Assembly (NCBI GenBank): GCA_001600415.1
Contig: BCJX01000010.1
Coordinates: 470,145-534,144, forward strand
Length of the DNA stretch: 64,000 nt
Reading direction: 5' to 3'
Source of the DNA: Pascua guehoae
Lineage: Eukaryota > Basidiomycota > Tremellomycetes > Trichosporonales > Trichosporonaceae
Each line of letters opens with the position of its first letter. Position 1 is the first letter of the stretch. Made by a program: the position numbers and the translations under genes. A model generated the notes under the pieces. The model made no database searches. It was not told where the DNA came from and saw nothing but the letters and a program-made list of their open reading frames with translations. Shown piece by piece: positions 34,459 through 48,743 of this stretch.

Positions 34459-36472
34459 CTAGATGTCAGGCGTAAACTTGGAGCGGGCGCGCAGCCAAGG
34501 ACCCCACTTGTACAGGGCGAACGGGACGGGGGCGAGCGCCAGTGCGATGAAACCGAGAAGCGACGAAGCCCACTGCGTGCCCAGCTTTTCGTACATTTGA
34601 GTTGCAAACAGCGGGAAACTAGAACTGTTAGCATCTATACAATTCCATCAGAGTGCAATGCTAGACTCACCCTGCACCGAAAGCCGAGCGGATGACTGTG
34701 TTACTCGAGAGCGCCGAGGCAGCCGACCAGAGGTAGACGTCGACGAGGTAGTTGAACAGACTGGTAAACATGCCCTGGGCGCCGATACCGATAAAGATAC
34801 CGGCACAAAGCGGAGCCGCCCAGTGAACGTCGGGCCCCGAGGTCCAGCCAAACCAGAACATGCCAATGACGAGCGCAAAACTCGCCACCATGCACAGGTA
34901 CAGTCGTGTCTCGGGTTTTGGGCGCTCGGGGGCGAGCCTCTTGCACAGTCGCTGGTAGTGGGGCTCGAAAAACGCCACAAAGACGATACACGTCAGGACA
35001 CCGCCGATGAAGAGAGACAGGAAGACCAGGCCCGACTCGCCAGCGTTGAAACCGTGGCCTCCCACTAGAGAGTCGTCAGCAACAGGTGGGGGACGGCGGG
35101 TCGCAGATGGATTTTAAACTCACTGAAGACGATGGGGAACGCCATGAAGAGCAGGTAGATGACACCGTACACGAACGCCATGTAGATTGTGGTGACCTGG
35201 AGCATGGGCTCGAGGGCGAGCATGATGAACGGCTTGAAGAGGATGTCGTGCACGCGCGCCTTGAAGTTTGTCTTTTTGCGCTCGACTGTAGGTCAGTATG
35301 TGGCCGGCAAAGGGGGTGGTACTGATGGTGCGGGGCCGGGGCCAACTCACATGGGGCATACCAGCGGTCGTCTCCAGTCTCCTTCCTGAGCCTCCTAGCC
35401 TTCTTGGTCAGGATGATTGGCGCATACGTCTCGGGGAGTGTAAAGATGATGCCGAGCGTGCAGATTCCTGCGAAGATAGTAAGGATCCAGTACACCCAGC
35501 GCCACGATGCGCCAGAAACTTGAATGTAACCAGCGACAATGGGTCCAATACTGGGGCCGGCGAACGGTGCGAGACCGAAAAGGGCCATTGCCTGGCCGCG
35601 GTGGTCACCGTCCCAGATATCCGCGAGGAGTGCGCCCGAGTTTGTGAGCGGGGCCGCAGCAAAGGTGCCGCCAATGAATCGGAAGACCAACAGTGCTGCG
35701 ACGTTGGGCGCCAGAGCACAGCCGATTTGCATACCAGTGTAGATGGTGAACGAGAGGATGAAGATGGGTCGACGGCCGTATGTCTCGGACAGCGGACCCC
35801 ATAGTAATGGGCCAACACAGTATCCAGCGACAAAGAGCGAGATGCACAGTGTCGCTACCTCAGTGCCAATGTGGAACTGCCTGATGACCCCCTGGGTGAT
35901 GCCCGACGGTGCCGACGAGGCAAAGGTCGCGTTCAGGACGAGCAGACTTCCGAAACCTGTCAGGTACCACCGGAATCCGACCGACCAGTTCTGGAGGTCT
36001 CAGTATCATTATTCTTCTTCGTTTATTGTTTGTTTGCCCGTTCTTGTGGGGGGCGTACGGGGTTACTCACCTTGGGGTTGATCTTCTCTCCAGGCTCAAA
36101 CTTGACAGAGTACGGATCGGGGCCTTTATTTTCCAGCTCGCCGATACGTTCCTCTTCCTCCTCGATCGAGTAGACGGCACTCAGACCATCATTGAAGTCT
36201 TCGCCGTCTGGGGACACACCACCAAAGAGGGAGACTGCGGGGGGCGAGCGCTGGCGGACGAGGTCTGAGAAGCCGTCACTCCCGACCGTGTTGCCGCGGA
36301 GGAGCCTGCCGGGCCCCGTGGGAGAGAGGTTGCGGCAGAGGGGGTTGAGGGTACTCGGTGGAGACTCTGGGGGGACGTCTTGTCGGAGGCCCTTTTCGGG
36401 GTCGGCGGCGTTGGGGCTCGACACGGTTGACATGTCCGAGGTGGTTTTTGAGTCGTGGTTGGTCGGGGCCAT
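34459..36472 (-). CDS. MFS transporter, DHA1 drug/polyamine-type
   Basis: Proton-linked exporter of the major facilitator superfamily, expected in the plasma membrane. The start ATG is at 36472 and the stop at 34459-34461, with several short introns. The first ~150 residues are a disordered, Ser/Pro-rich cytosolic tail ending near EEEEERIGELENKG, typical of fungal DHA1 members. Transmembrane helices follow with the motif GPLLWGPLSETYGRRPIF (loop 2-3 signature) and the antiporter motif region GLAPFAGPSIGPIVAGY. Then come WRWVYWILTIF, LPETYAPIIL with the long central loop, and six more helices to the C-terminus. Substrate cannot be told; relatives export fluconazole, polyamines or mycotoxins. 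Confidence 0.88.
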
Positions 36473-38387
36473 AGTGGCGACGTCAACTGACGCGCGCGAG
36501 GGGTGGTAGGTGGCTTGGCAATGAACTGGAGATTTCGGATTTGTGGTTTCCTTCTATTGTAGAGTGGGTTGTGAGCGGGACGGGATCCAGCGGGACGCGA
36601 CTGGCGACTAGAGCAAGAGTGATGATGGAAACAACAACGTCAATGACAGAGACGAGAAGAGCAAGATCAAGAACGACTCGCAGCTTGGCAGAATGGCGTT
36701 TGCAGTAGTGGATCTATGCCCGACCCGAGCTAGGGGCAAGCCCATGACAATGGTGGGGCTGATCGCTGATTCAGTTAGAACAGGGTATGTCATGTCATGA
36801 TGGATGACAAGACTGACATGACACACCCAGGAACCAGCAAATGGCATGACCCCACCCATAACAACAGGGATACATTTTCCGTTGATCAGGGTGAGTTTAA
36901 AGGCTCACATGGCCAGCCCTCGAGCGCCGAGCGGGGGGCCAAGAGGGCCCACCCGATCAGCCGAGATGCCGCCGGGACAGCGACTAGCCAGGGGTGGGGC
37001 TCATCCCCGCATACCAGGCCAGCCGAACTAGGTTGAAAATAAAAAAATCCAGATGGCGGGCAACTGCATCATCGCCTAAGTCGCCGCATAGTGGCCGCCG
37101 CTCTGAGCCTCAAGGTCTCGGAGGACCCAACAATCGGCCTAGCCCGATTCGACAGGGAAATTCGGCCGCGCCAGGCGGCGCCTCCGGCCGTTTGTGGAAT
37201 GTTCATAATAGAAAACGACACGTGAGGAGCGATGACGCGCAAACAGAGACTCATGACTGAGCATGACTGAGCATGTGGTAGTAATAAATCGTGCCCGACA
37301 GACATCCGCGCCTCCAAACGACCCCACTGCTCAGCTTGGAATGGGCTCGGAAAAATCAAGAAAAAAATTAAAAAGAAAGTTGAGAATAGCTACGTTTACG
37401 ACGCCCATTGTGATCAGTCGCAAGGATGGTACGTAGGCGTGCTTAATCTGGCACCAGCAACGACGTTCCCCACCTAGGCCCCCCTTGCGCGATCGTTTAC
37501 GCGTGCCCCAGCTTCTGATTGACACGGACAGGTACATGCTGCTCCATCGTACAGACGACGGCAGCGTGCCTGTGCAGCAAGGTTCGGTGCTACCAACGCT
37601 CCTCCGTTCCTCCGTATCTACTGGGTAACTGGCCAAACCGTACTGCAGGTGGGTCAAGACTCAGTGACGGACAGTGCACTGCTGTTTTGGCACCCGCATC
37701 CGTGTACCCTCACATGCACGGTGATTATCTTTGACCTCGGCGTGCCGGGCATGCCGAGCCCGCACGGACGCGTCGACGCGACGTGCCAAACCAGGGCATC
37801 CCTGCGGGTGTCGCTGGCTCGAGCGGCGTGTGCGGTCTCTTCGGGCGCCGAGGTCGGGCGAGACGTCGCGGCCGAGATTCACCTACACGGTGCGCAGTCG
37901 ACGTACTCGTCCACCTCGCTCTCACTNGGGGGGGGGGGGGGGGGTATTCTGGNGGGATGTACGTGTTCCGTCGCTCAGATCGGACCTCGACCAACGCAAT
38001 GCAGGGATGGCGGTGGTGACCAGACGGGGAGGGTTCTTTCCCGCTTACAGCTGCACATGGTGACTCAAGCCCACCATGGAATAAGTCCAAATGCAGGTTC
38101 TCAACGACACTCAGACCCCAACCCGCTGCCTGGCTCTGGGTGGCGTGACTTGGTGACCGTGCGAGCGGCCGCCGTGCTACCGGAGCTGTCTCTATCCCGC
38201 CGGAACTCGAACTCGCCCCGTACCACCCGAGCTGCCACAGAATATCCGCTCACTCCATCCTCGACCCCGGCTCACAATGCCTGCCTCGAACAATCCAGCG
38301 GAGACTGCATACTGTTTTCCACATCGACAACTATAAACTCCCTAATCAGTTGGCGTGGTACTTGAAGACTGCTGATACTACTAAACT
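36473..38387. other. 1.9-kb intergenic region
   Basis: Upstream of the MFS gene and downstream of the oleate hydratase gene. It contains a GC-rich stretch with CGG/CCG pairs (for example 37163-37192) of the kind bound by Zn2Cys6 factors, A-rich runs near 37031 and 37357, and a 17-base G run with flanking N (37928-37944), probably a low-quality consensus. Frames over 100 residues lack any motif and look spurious. Confidence 0.45.
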
Positions 38388-40232
38388 CTACTCCTTCTCG
38401 TCCTTCTTTTCCTCTGCGGCACGACGTTCGTCTGGGATGAGGCCCTCGTCGACCATCATGGACCCGACGACCGACTTGTCCTCGAGCTTGCGGAAGATCC
38501 AGCGGTTGATAAAGTCTGGACCTGGGATGTGAAGCTTTTCGCCATCGCGAAGCGCAGTCGCGGCCGCGAGGACGGTACGAATGTCGTATGTCGAGTTGAA
38601 GACTTCGGGAATGCCGCGCTCGATGCCGAGGAGGTGGTAGACGGCCTCCATGGGTGTGCGGACCGAGTACTCGGTGGTGAAGATGCAGTCGCGGGATTTG
38701 GACTCTGCAAACTGGCCGATAAAGGCAAAGTTGACCGCACCCTCGGGAACAACGTCGGGCCTGTCGCCCTTTTGGCGGGGCATGAAAAACGACGTCACGT
38801 ACGGCATCATGGTGGGGACGGTCTTTGCGCCGGTCGCGGCGAGTTCGGGAATCTCGGCCTCGGGGACGCCCATGTGGTAGAGCCACTCTTGGGTGATTTC
38901 CTCGCCCGTGCACTCTTGCATCGGCTTCTTGACATAGTCGCCGGGTGTGTCGACAAGGAGCGCGTAGATCCACGCGACAATCTGGTCGCGCGGCTGGTTT
39001 TTAAAGTGCGGCTGGCGGTTGACGGTCCAGCTCAGGAGCCACTTTGAGTCCTTGGCCGTCACGATACCGCCCGTCACGACCTTGCCCGAGAACGGGTCGC
39101 GCTTGCAGATCTTCTGAATGTACGCCGGGATGCGCTTGTCGAGCGTCGTGGCCGTCGCCGACTCCCACTTTGTCTCTGGAATGTGTGCGCCAAAGACGTC
39201 GGGGTGGCCGAATGCGCCAGACGGGTCCTTGGCAGCGATACGACGCCACAGGTCCCACGCGGGTGCGGGGCCCACGTTGAGCTTGGCGGGCGTGTGGTGG
39301 TCGCCGTTGTCCGAGTTTTCAGTGAGCGACCCGATCGTCATAAAGATGAGGTCGTTGGGGCCGAGGTCGACGCTGCCAGCGATAGACGTCCCGTCCGCGC
39401 TACGCTCCGTCCAGTGGATCCGCGTCGCCTGCTTGCGCTGTTCGGTAATGTCAAAGTCGACATCCGTGACCGTCGTCGCAAACTTGAACTGCACGCCGTG
39501 GTCCTCGAGATACTTTCGGAGGGGCAGCGCAAACGACTCGTACTGATTGTACTTTGTAAACTTGAGCGCCGTAAAGTCGGGGAGGCCGCTAATGTGGTGG
39601 ATAAAGCGGTGGATGTAGAGCTTCATCTCGAGCGCAGAGTGCCACTCTTCAAACGCAAACATGGTGCGCCAGTAGAGCCAAAAGTTAGACTTGAAAAACT
39701 CGGCGCTAAACACCTCGTTGATGCGCTTATTCTCGAGGTCTTTGCGGTTGGCGAGGAAAATGTGCTCAATCTCCTTTTGCGCCTTGGGGCTGAGCGTAAA
39801 GAGCTTGCCCGTGTGTGCGTCCTCGCCGCGGTTCACGGTCGCGCGGCACAGCGAGCTGTTCGGGTCGTCCTTGTTGAGCCAGTAAAACTCGTCGAGCACG
39901 CTCGCGTCCGGCACCTCGAGCGACGGGATTGACCGGAACAGGTCCCACAGGCACTCGTAATGGTCCTCGAGCTCGCGTCCGCCACGGATCACAAAGCCCG
40001 ACTTGGGCTCCTTGATCCCGTCGAGAGCGCCGCCCACAAGGTTGCCCTCTTCGATAATCGTAATCTTGCTCCCGGCCATCTGGCCGTCGCGAACGAGGAA
40101 TGCAGCACCCGCAAGCGAGGCCAGGCCAGCGCCGACAAACCATGCCGACTTGTCGTCCACCCCGGCAGGCTTGCGGGGACGCGCAAACGCCTCGTAGTTG
40201 CCGCTCGTGTAGCCGCTCGTGTAGACGGTCAT
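38388..40232 (-). CDS. Oleate hydratase (fatty acid double-bond hydratase)
   Basis: FAD-dependent enzyme that adds water to cis-9 unsaturated fatty acids, giving 10-hydroxy fatty acids (EC 4.2.1.53, formerly myosin-cross-reactive antigen). A single 614-residue exon, full length for the family. The FAD-binding fold is clear (FVGAGLASLAGAAFLVRDG, then TIIEE and GGALDG). The catalytic-loop region reads GGRELEDHYECLW, which includes the conserved Glu. Further conserved blocks are FWLYWRTMFAFEEWHSA, HHISGL, and YVTSFFMPRQKGDRP and GQFAE near the end. It is intronless while most genes here have several introns. The family is mainly bacterial with scattered fungal members, so horizontal transfer is plausible. 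Confidence 0.92.
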   Translation of the reverse strand: MTVYTSGYTSGNYEAFARPRKPAGVDDKSAWFVGAGLASLAGAAFLVRDGQMAGSKITIIEEGNLVGGALDGIKEPKSGFVIRGGRELEDHYECLWDLFRSIPSLEVPDASVLDEFYWLNKDDPNSSLCRATVNRGEDAHTGKLFTLSPKAQKEIEHIFLANRKDLENKRINEVFSAEFFKSNFWLYWRTMFAFEEWHSALEMKLYIHRFIHHISGLPDFTALKFTKYNQYESFALPLRKYLEDHGVQFKFATTVTDVDFDITEQRKQATRIHWTERSADGTSIAGSVDLGPNDLIFMTIGSLTENSDNGDHHTPAKLNVGPAPAWDLWRRIAAKDPSGAFGHPDVFGAHIPETKWESATATTLDKRIPAYIQKICKRDPFSGKVVTGGIVTAKDSKWLLSWTVNRQPHFKNQPRDQIVAWIYALLVDTPGDYVKKPMQECTGEEITQEWLYHMGVPEAEIPELAATGAKTVPTMMPYVTSFFMPRQKGDRPDVVPEGAVNFAFIGQFAESKSRDCIFTTEYSVRTPMEAVYHLLGIERGIPEVFNSTYDIRTVLAAATALRDGEKLHIPGPDFINRWIFRKLEDKSVVGSMMVDEGLIPDERRAAEEKKDEKE

Positions 40233-40933
40233 TTGGTGTTGTGTGAGGTAAGTGGGAAAGTGGATGAGGTTGGTGAGTAAGAGTAAGGCTTGCGGGGGGT
40301 GAAGCCCCTTTTATGTGGAACGGGTACAGCATGTCAGTGAAGCGCTGCTGAGAGTTTAGAGCATGCGCATCCTTGTGGCTTCAAGTGATGTGCACTGAAG
40401 AGATAGTGACGGCAGTGGCTTGAATAGTGGCTTGGCATGTTTGTGGCTTGTGCGGCTCGTTCCGGCGGTATACACCATCAGCATCCAATACCTGGCCGAG
40501 CTCCAACGCCTCACCGCCTATGTTGCAGCCTATGCTGCAGCCGAGGAGGTGAGTGTTTGTAATCTTTGTGCGCCTCCAACTCGGTGCGCTCGGCGAGCTT
40601 CATTGTAATGAACGTGCGGCCGCCGACCCGTCAATGGTATCAGGCAATCCGGAGACGGCCAGAAGGGCCGATTTCGAAGTCTCTACGTCATAACCCGCTA
40701 CACGCTTGTCCCACCAATCATACCCCTGTAGCTGATGAAGTGGTAACGCAGTAAGAGTTACCGAAGATGCTGCCGTGTTTACCGGCTGGATATTTTGGGC
40801 TGCGGAGTGAACGTGAACTGACTACCGTGTCTTCTATACCCCCGACAATCGGGTGCAGCCGCCGGCTCAGGAAGACAGGTGTAAACATCGGGATACTGGC
40901 TACAACAACAGAGCACAAGGGGAACAGTTCGGG
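40233..40933. other. Intergenic region upstream of the oleate hydratase
   Basis: About 700 bp. A short repeated GCCGCTCGTGTAG lies just inside the coding start rather than here. I see no TATA box or other element I can support. Confidence 0.4.
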
Positions 40934-41879
40934 TCACTTCCCGGTGACATGCTTTTCCCACCAGTCAGGCGTAAACTCGTAGCGCACCTCGCCCTTGACG
41001 AGCTGGCGCAGCGTCGTGCGCAGCCACTCTAGCTCGGTCGTCCATGGCAGCGTGTCGATGCGCGCCAGGCCGTCGCGCTCCCATGCTGGGTCCTCATAAC
41101 TGTACAGATTAGCGACGGCTGGAGCCTACCCGTCTTCTACCACTCACTCTTCGCCCTCATATGTGTCCTTTGGAATGTGCTTGACACCGCAAATGGCGTG
41201 CAGCACAAACTCGCTAATCCACATTTCAACCCAATTCGTGGACATGACATCTTGCGGGTCCGAGTGCAAGCACGCAAAGTGGATATACGACCGTATCGCC
41301 TCGATGTGATCCGGTCGCCAAATGTTGCACGATGGCCAGAACGAGACTCGCGTCGCGTCGATGGGCACGTGTTCCGAGCTGAGGACGAGGAGGGAGCAGG
41401 GCTTCATTGTAACGGGGCGAAGCTTGTCTGGCACACTGTACCACTTTGCCAGCTTGCCCACGATGCCATAGGGATTGTACTCTGGCAAACAAAGCATCAA
41501 ACCCGACGACAATGCAATGTCGTGGGCGTGGAGATGCTGGCCCGCCGGGACAACAACAATATGGTCCTGCGGGTCAGGGAGGCGTCACCACAAGGAGGCA
41601 ACAGCCGCGACGAACCATGATGGTTATGGGCGCGCCCATAGAGTAGCTTAGCCCCGTTCCCCATTCGATAACCATAACATCCTCATCGTGTAGAACGCGG
41701 AAGAAGTGCTGGAGCAAAGGGGAGAAGTGATTGTCCACAACACCGTCGGAGTGTCGTGTCGTTGGGACGGCTGCGGCTGGTGGAGCTTGTGGGTCTGCGA
41801 AGCTGCCTTCTCCGATGTCGCCTGAGTGCGTGGCTGGAGCGGTGATCGTTGGTGACGCATCAGCAGTAGACACGATCAT
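40934..41879 (-). CDS. Hypothetical protein, 282 residues
   Basis: Three exons (41616-41879, 41148-41566, 40934-41099) with consistent phases. The ATG at 41879 opens a Pro/Ala/Thr-rich N-terminus of about 45 residues. The rest looks like a globular cytosolic protein with conserved-looking aromatic segments (LLQHFFRVLHDEDVMVIEWG, DHIVVVPAGQHLHAHDIALS, FWPSCNIWRPDHI, TPDWWEKHVTGK). No signal peptide, membrane helix or catalytic signature is recognised. It shares a 220-bp divergent promoter, with a CACGTG at 41975-41980, with the nucleotidyltransferase-like gene. Confidence 0.65.
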
Positions 41880-42099
41880 CGGTACATGTTGAGCCGGCGT
41901 TGAGTTGACAAAGATAAATTACGTTGTCAACGTCGAGTCTTGGACGATGAGGCAAAGCCCGTACCTTGGGGGGTCACGTGATGGATGATCGCCGCGAAAC
42001 GCGTCTTCACGTCGCTGTTCACCACCCATCCGCCTCAGGAGTTCGACTCTCCTCAACACGTCGCCGCTCGGTATCTAAGGCCATGGCCAAAACATAAGC

Positions 42100-42759
42100 A
42101 TGGGTGAGTGAGGCCTTCAAGCTGTACTTCAAGTGCTGGACACCGCCAATACCATAGACCCAGCAATCCTAGAAGCTGCCGTCGCCCTCGGAGCGACCCT
42201 CACTCGCCTCGGTTACGCATACGCCGTCGTGGGCGGCGCTGCATGTACGCTCTACGGCTCTTCACGGAGCACCATCGACCTCGACCTCGTGGTCGACGTG
42301 AGCGGCGACGACGTCCGTGCACTCAAGGAAGAGGTGGCGAGTGCGGACCCACTCTTCCATTCGGTCGGCAACTCACTGTACTACAGCGACCACCGCTTCC
42401 CCATCGAGCTCCTCCCGACCGGCGTGTTCACCTGGCCCTCCCCACTCTCTTCAGGATCCCAAGACCTTGTCGTTACTGGAGGGACGGTCCGGGTCCTTTC
42501 TCCGGCAGCCATCGTGTTTGCAAAGAGCGGACGCGCAGCATCATCTCTCGGCAGCACGCGTCCCCGAACCATTGTAAAGTTTCGGTCTGACCTCGCCGAC
42601 ATGGAGTTTCTGAGCCAGCAAATCGACAAGAACGACCTGGCTACTGTGCTTAAACTCTACACGCCCGAAAAGCAACAGCGTCTCCGTGACAATCTGTCCA
42701 AACTCGGCGAGGTCTCGAATGATATCCGCAGCTTGTATGAGGGCCTTGCCAAGGTTTAG
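42100..42759 (+). CDS. Nucleotidyltransferase-fold protein
   Basis: About 209 residues. The fold signature of DNA polymerase beta-like nucleotidyltransferases is visible: VVGGAACTLYGSSRSTIDLDLVV, that is a GG-x-x plus helix plus D-x-D arrangement, followed by a strand carrying a possible third carboxylate (FPIELLP). Related bacterial and fungal proteins belong to the MNT/AbiEii-type and orphan groups; substrate unknown. The main frame (from about 42112) has no ATG before the fold and an in-frame stop at 42109-42111. A four-base first exon ATGG (42100-42103) spliced from GTGAGT to the acceptor at 42131-42133 would give a start, but that intron is only 30 nt. The start is therefore uncertain. 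Confidence 0.65.
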
Positions 42760-46161
<3,402 letters not shown>

Positions 46162-47024
46162 TAACACATGTGGGGCCGTTGCTTCGAGTACATGCGCTGT
46201 ATTGGCAGAGTCTTGGACTGGACGTGACAGGACTGCACCAAGCTCAACGAGTGGACTGTTTCATGCAGCACCACCCTTCTCCCTTCACCATCCTCCTCTT
46301 AATACCTTCCTGTCAGCGCTTCAGTAGAATTGGGCAATGAACATCCTTCATTATGACGTATGATCATGGCTACTTCGTATGTATTGTTCTGTTTGAGGTC
46401 GGATTGTGCCAGCCCCTCCCCCGTTCTCTATCTAGGCACCGCCGAGTAGTGCCTGGCTTAGTTTCGGCCTCGGACCTGTCGGCGTCGGCTCCAAGTTACG
46501 CGTGCCTGCCATGGATTGCTGCGCACACTGCGTATCGTGATCTGTCGCAGATGCCAAGGCGCTAGTTGCGGGGTATGCGGCGCAATGCCAAGGGGAGGGC
46601 AGCTGGTCCTTCTCGGACCCCAGAATTCTGTGCAAACCATTAAGGGTACAAGGGGTGGAGCAGGCGGGAGAACAAAGCCCGGTGTTTGGGCTTTGACGCG
46701 GAGTTGGATGCGCTATGGTAGAAAGAGAGTGATCACCGTCTGATCCGATCTTATCCACAGATTGTGAGACTAACCCTCCCAGTAGTGACGTAACTCGTTG
46801 CCAAGACAGAGAGGTGTGCCCATATGGGTCCCATGTTCTTACTTCGGTGCGTTGCTGAATGTCGTGATGATCCACATTCATGCATCATGAGTAGTCAACT
46901 TGGCAGCAAGTCTCGTGTGACGCCAAGAGGCACCCATCTAAGCATTTAAGGCGTGGCCAATGACCAAGGCAGACCCCCACATCGCCCCATCGTTACTCAC
47001 CCCTTCTCCAACTCTTGGGCCGCC
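46162..47024. other. Intergenic region downstream of the GMC gene
   Basis: About 860 bp. Frames here lack motifs. An AT-rich CATTTAAGGCG near 46943 may serve as a TATA-like element for the next gene. Confidence 0.4.
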
Positions 47025-48478
47025 ATGATCTCCCAGCTCTTATCGCTACCCTTCCTGGCCCTCGGCGTACTAGCAATAGGCCCCAAACCGTCCAACCTCA
47101 TCAATATCGGCGCCGACTCGCTCTGGCTCACCTTCCATGGACAATGGGAGCTCCCAGACGCCGAGGCACTCCCGTATCGGCGCACCGACGACGGGAGCGT
47201 ATCGTTCTCCGCAGCGGCTTCGGGCGCCTACTGGCAGGTGTATCGCGGATCCCATGATCTGGACGCCTCGACACTCCAGGTTCTCGTCGATGGCGAGCCG
47301 GGCAGTCCGGGGTTGGCACAATCGCTCGATTCCAGTAATGTGACGTTTGTCAATGCGACGGTTGACTACGGGTGGCACAACTTTACGCTCGTGGTTGGCG
47401 GGAGTGGGGGGCAGTTTATCGATCTTGATATCGCTACCGATGGGCATGGGGGATTGTACGTATTGGAACATCAGACCGATGACTTGAGAGATACCCCGCG
47501 GGGAGGAGCTGACGAGCAGCAAGTATCCAAGTTCCAGCAGCTTCAAACAAGTAGGCGACGGCCAAACCCTCCCATCCTGGCTTGAACTGGCCAACCGCGA
47601 CAACTGGGACTTTTCAGGTTGGTCTCCACGCAGGAAAATGGGCGGGCTTGGCGGCAGGCCACTAACCATACAGGCGCGGTAGTCACTACTACCCAGGGCG
47701 AGACGGCAACCATCCACCCGCCAAAGGGCACAAAGCACGTTATTGTGCGGGGAGGCACAAACGAACCCTCTGCAGCCTTCACGGTCACCACCACTCCCGA
47801 TCCAGTCCGGGGTCCCGCGGTACGCGAGTACCGCAACTCGTCGCGGCTGGAGACGGGGGCGCCGAGTGCCATGGTCGACCTCGATCCGGGCACAGAGTAC
47901 ACGATTACGTTGACGAATGGGGATGGGGGTCGGATGGGGTTTGATGCTGTGGCGTTTGTTTCGTGAGTGCCAGAGCTCTCAAGGTGTGGGGAGTAAGGGA
48001 CGCGTGGGGGGGTTGCAAGCAACGGAGACCAATGAAGTTGGGGGAGCACTGCTGTGAAGGAGATCAGGGGAGGCGAAGAGAGGGTTCCTTCGAATTGTAC
48101 CAGATGGGGTACCAAAGCTGACAGACAGGAAGCCAAAGCCCAGGCTCGACGTCATCCTCCCAGTAGTAGTGAGTATCAGAAGAACCACGCGTGACAGACG
48201 GCCTCGTGACAGACGATCTGTGAAAAGGCCGTCATTGGCAACCCGGGAACAAAGAACCAATGCCAGGCGGCCTGGATTCACTTGTCCCACAGACTACACA
48301 CTAGCACCGATACCTAACGTCCCAGCTCGTCCTCGTCCTCGTCCCCCTTGCACTCGCAGCTGCATACTGGTTCTGGTGGCGCCCTCGCAAGGCCCGCAAG
48401 CGTCTTGCTGCCAAGGAGCACTGTGATAACGAGATTGACCTGGTGTCGCTCGACAAGGACGCCGGGCGGGGCCCGTGA
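47025..48478 (+). CDS. Type I membrane protein with jelly-roll-like ectodomain
   Basis: Five exons (47025-47455, 47538-47617, 47674-47962, 48129-48168, 48326-48478) give 330 residues. An N-terminal signal peptide (LLSLPFLALGVLAIG) leads to two beta-rich domains. The first has YWQVYRGSHDLDASTLQVLVDG and GWHNFTLVVGG, the second has HVIVRGGTNE and GTEYTITLTNGDG; this layout is like the paired galactose-binding-like domains of basidiomycete surface proteins. Several N-glycosylation sequons occur (NVT, NAT, NFT). A membrane helix made across the last junction (VILPVV then LVLVLVPLALAAAYWFWW) is followed by RPRKARKR and an acidic tail. The last two exons had been outside any single long frame and are inferred from phase and topology. 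Confidence 0.7.
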
Positions 48479-48743
48479 GATGCGGCGGGCAAGGACATGG
48501 TTCGGAACGTGGGCTTGATGTAGTGTTAGGCTTTGTAATAATTGTGAGATCAGCGATGAGAGCAAGGATGGCAACAGTGAATGAACGATGGTCACCGCGG
48601 TGTCCAGCAGCTTGTTGTAAACCCATTACAGCGTTCGAATCGCATCTCTGCTATCGCCCATCAAGCCCCCATCCATCCCGTATTGGCACCGTCACCCGCT
48701 CCAGCCCTCTAAAATCAGCCCTCCCCATGCCAGGTTGACGCAC

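Noticed and set aside
37928..37944. 17-base G run with flanking N as a biological repeat
   Set aside because: Ambiguous bases on both sides point to a low-quality consensus; not used as evidence for a pattern.
42037..42053. tRNA T-arm-like hairpin AGGAG-TTCGACT-CTCCT
   Set aside because: A perfect 5-bp stem with a T-loop-like sequence, but no matching acceptor stem, D-arm or anticodon arm could be found on either side.
48630..48645. GTTCGAATC motif resembling a tRNA B box
   Set aside because: No stem pairs around it and no A box upstream.
48477..48738. Small plus-strand frame after the membrane-protein gene
   Set aside because: No motif; lies in the convergent 3' region.
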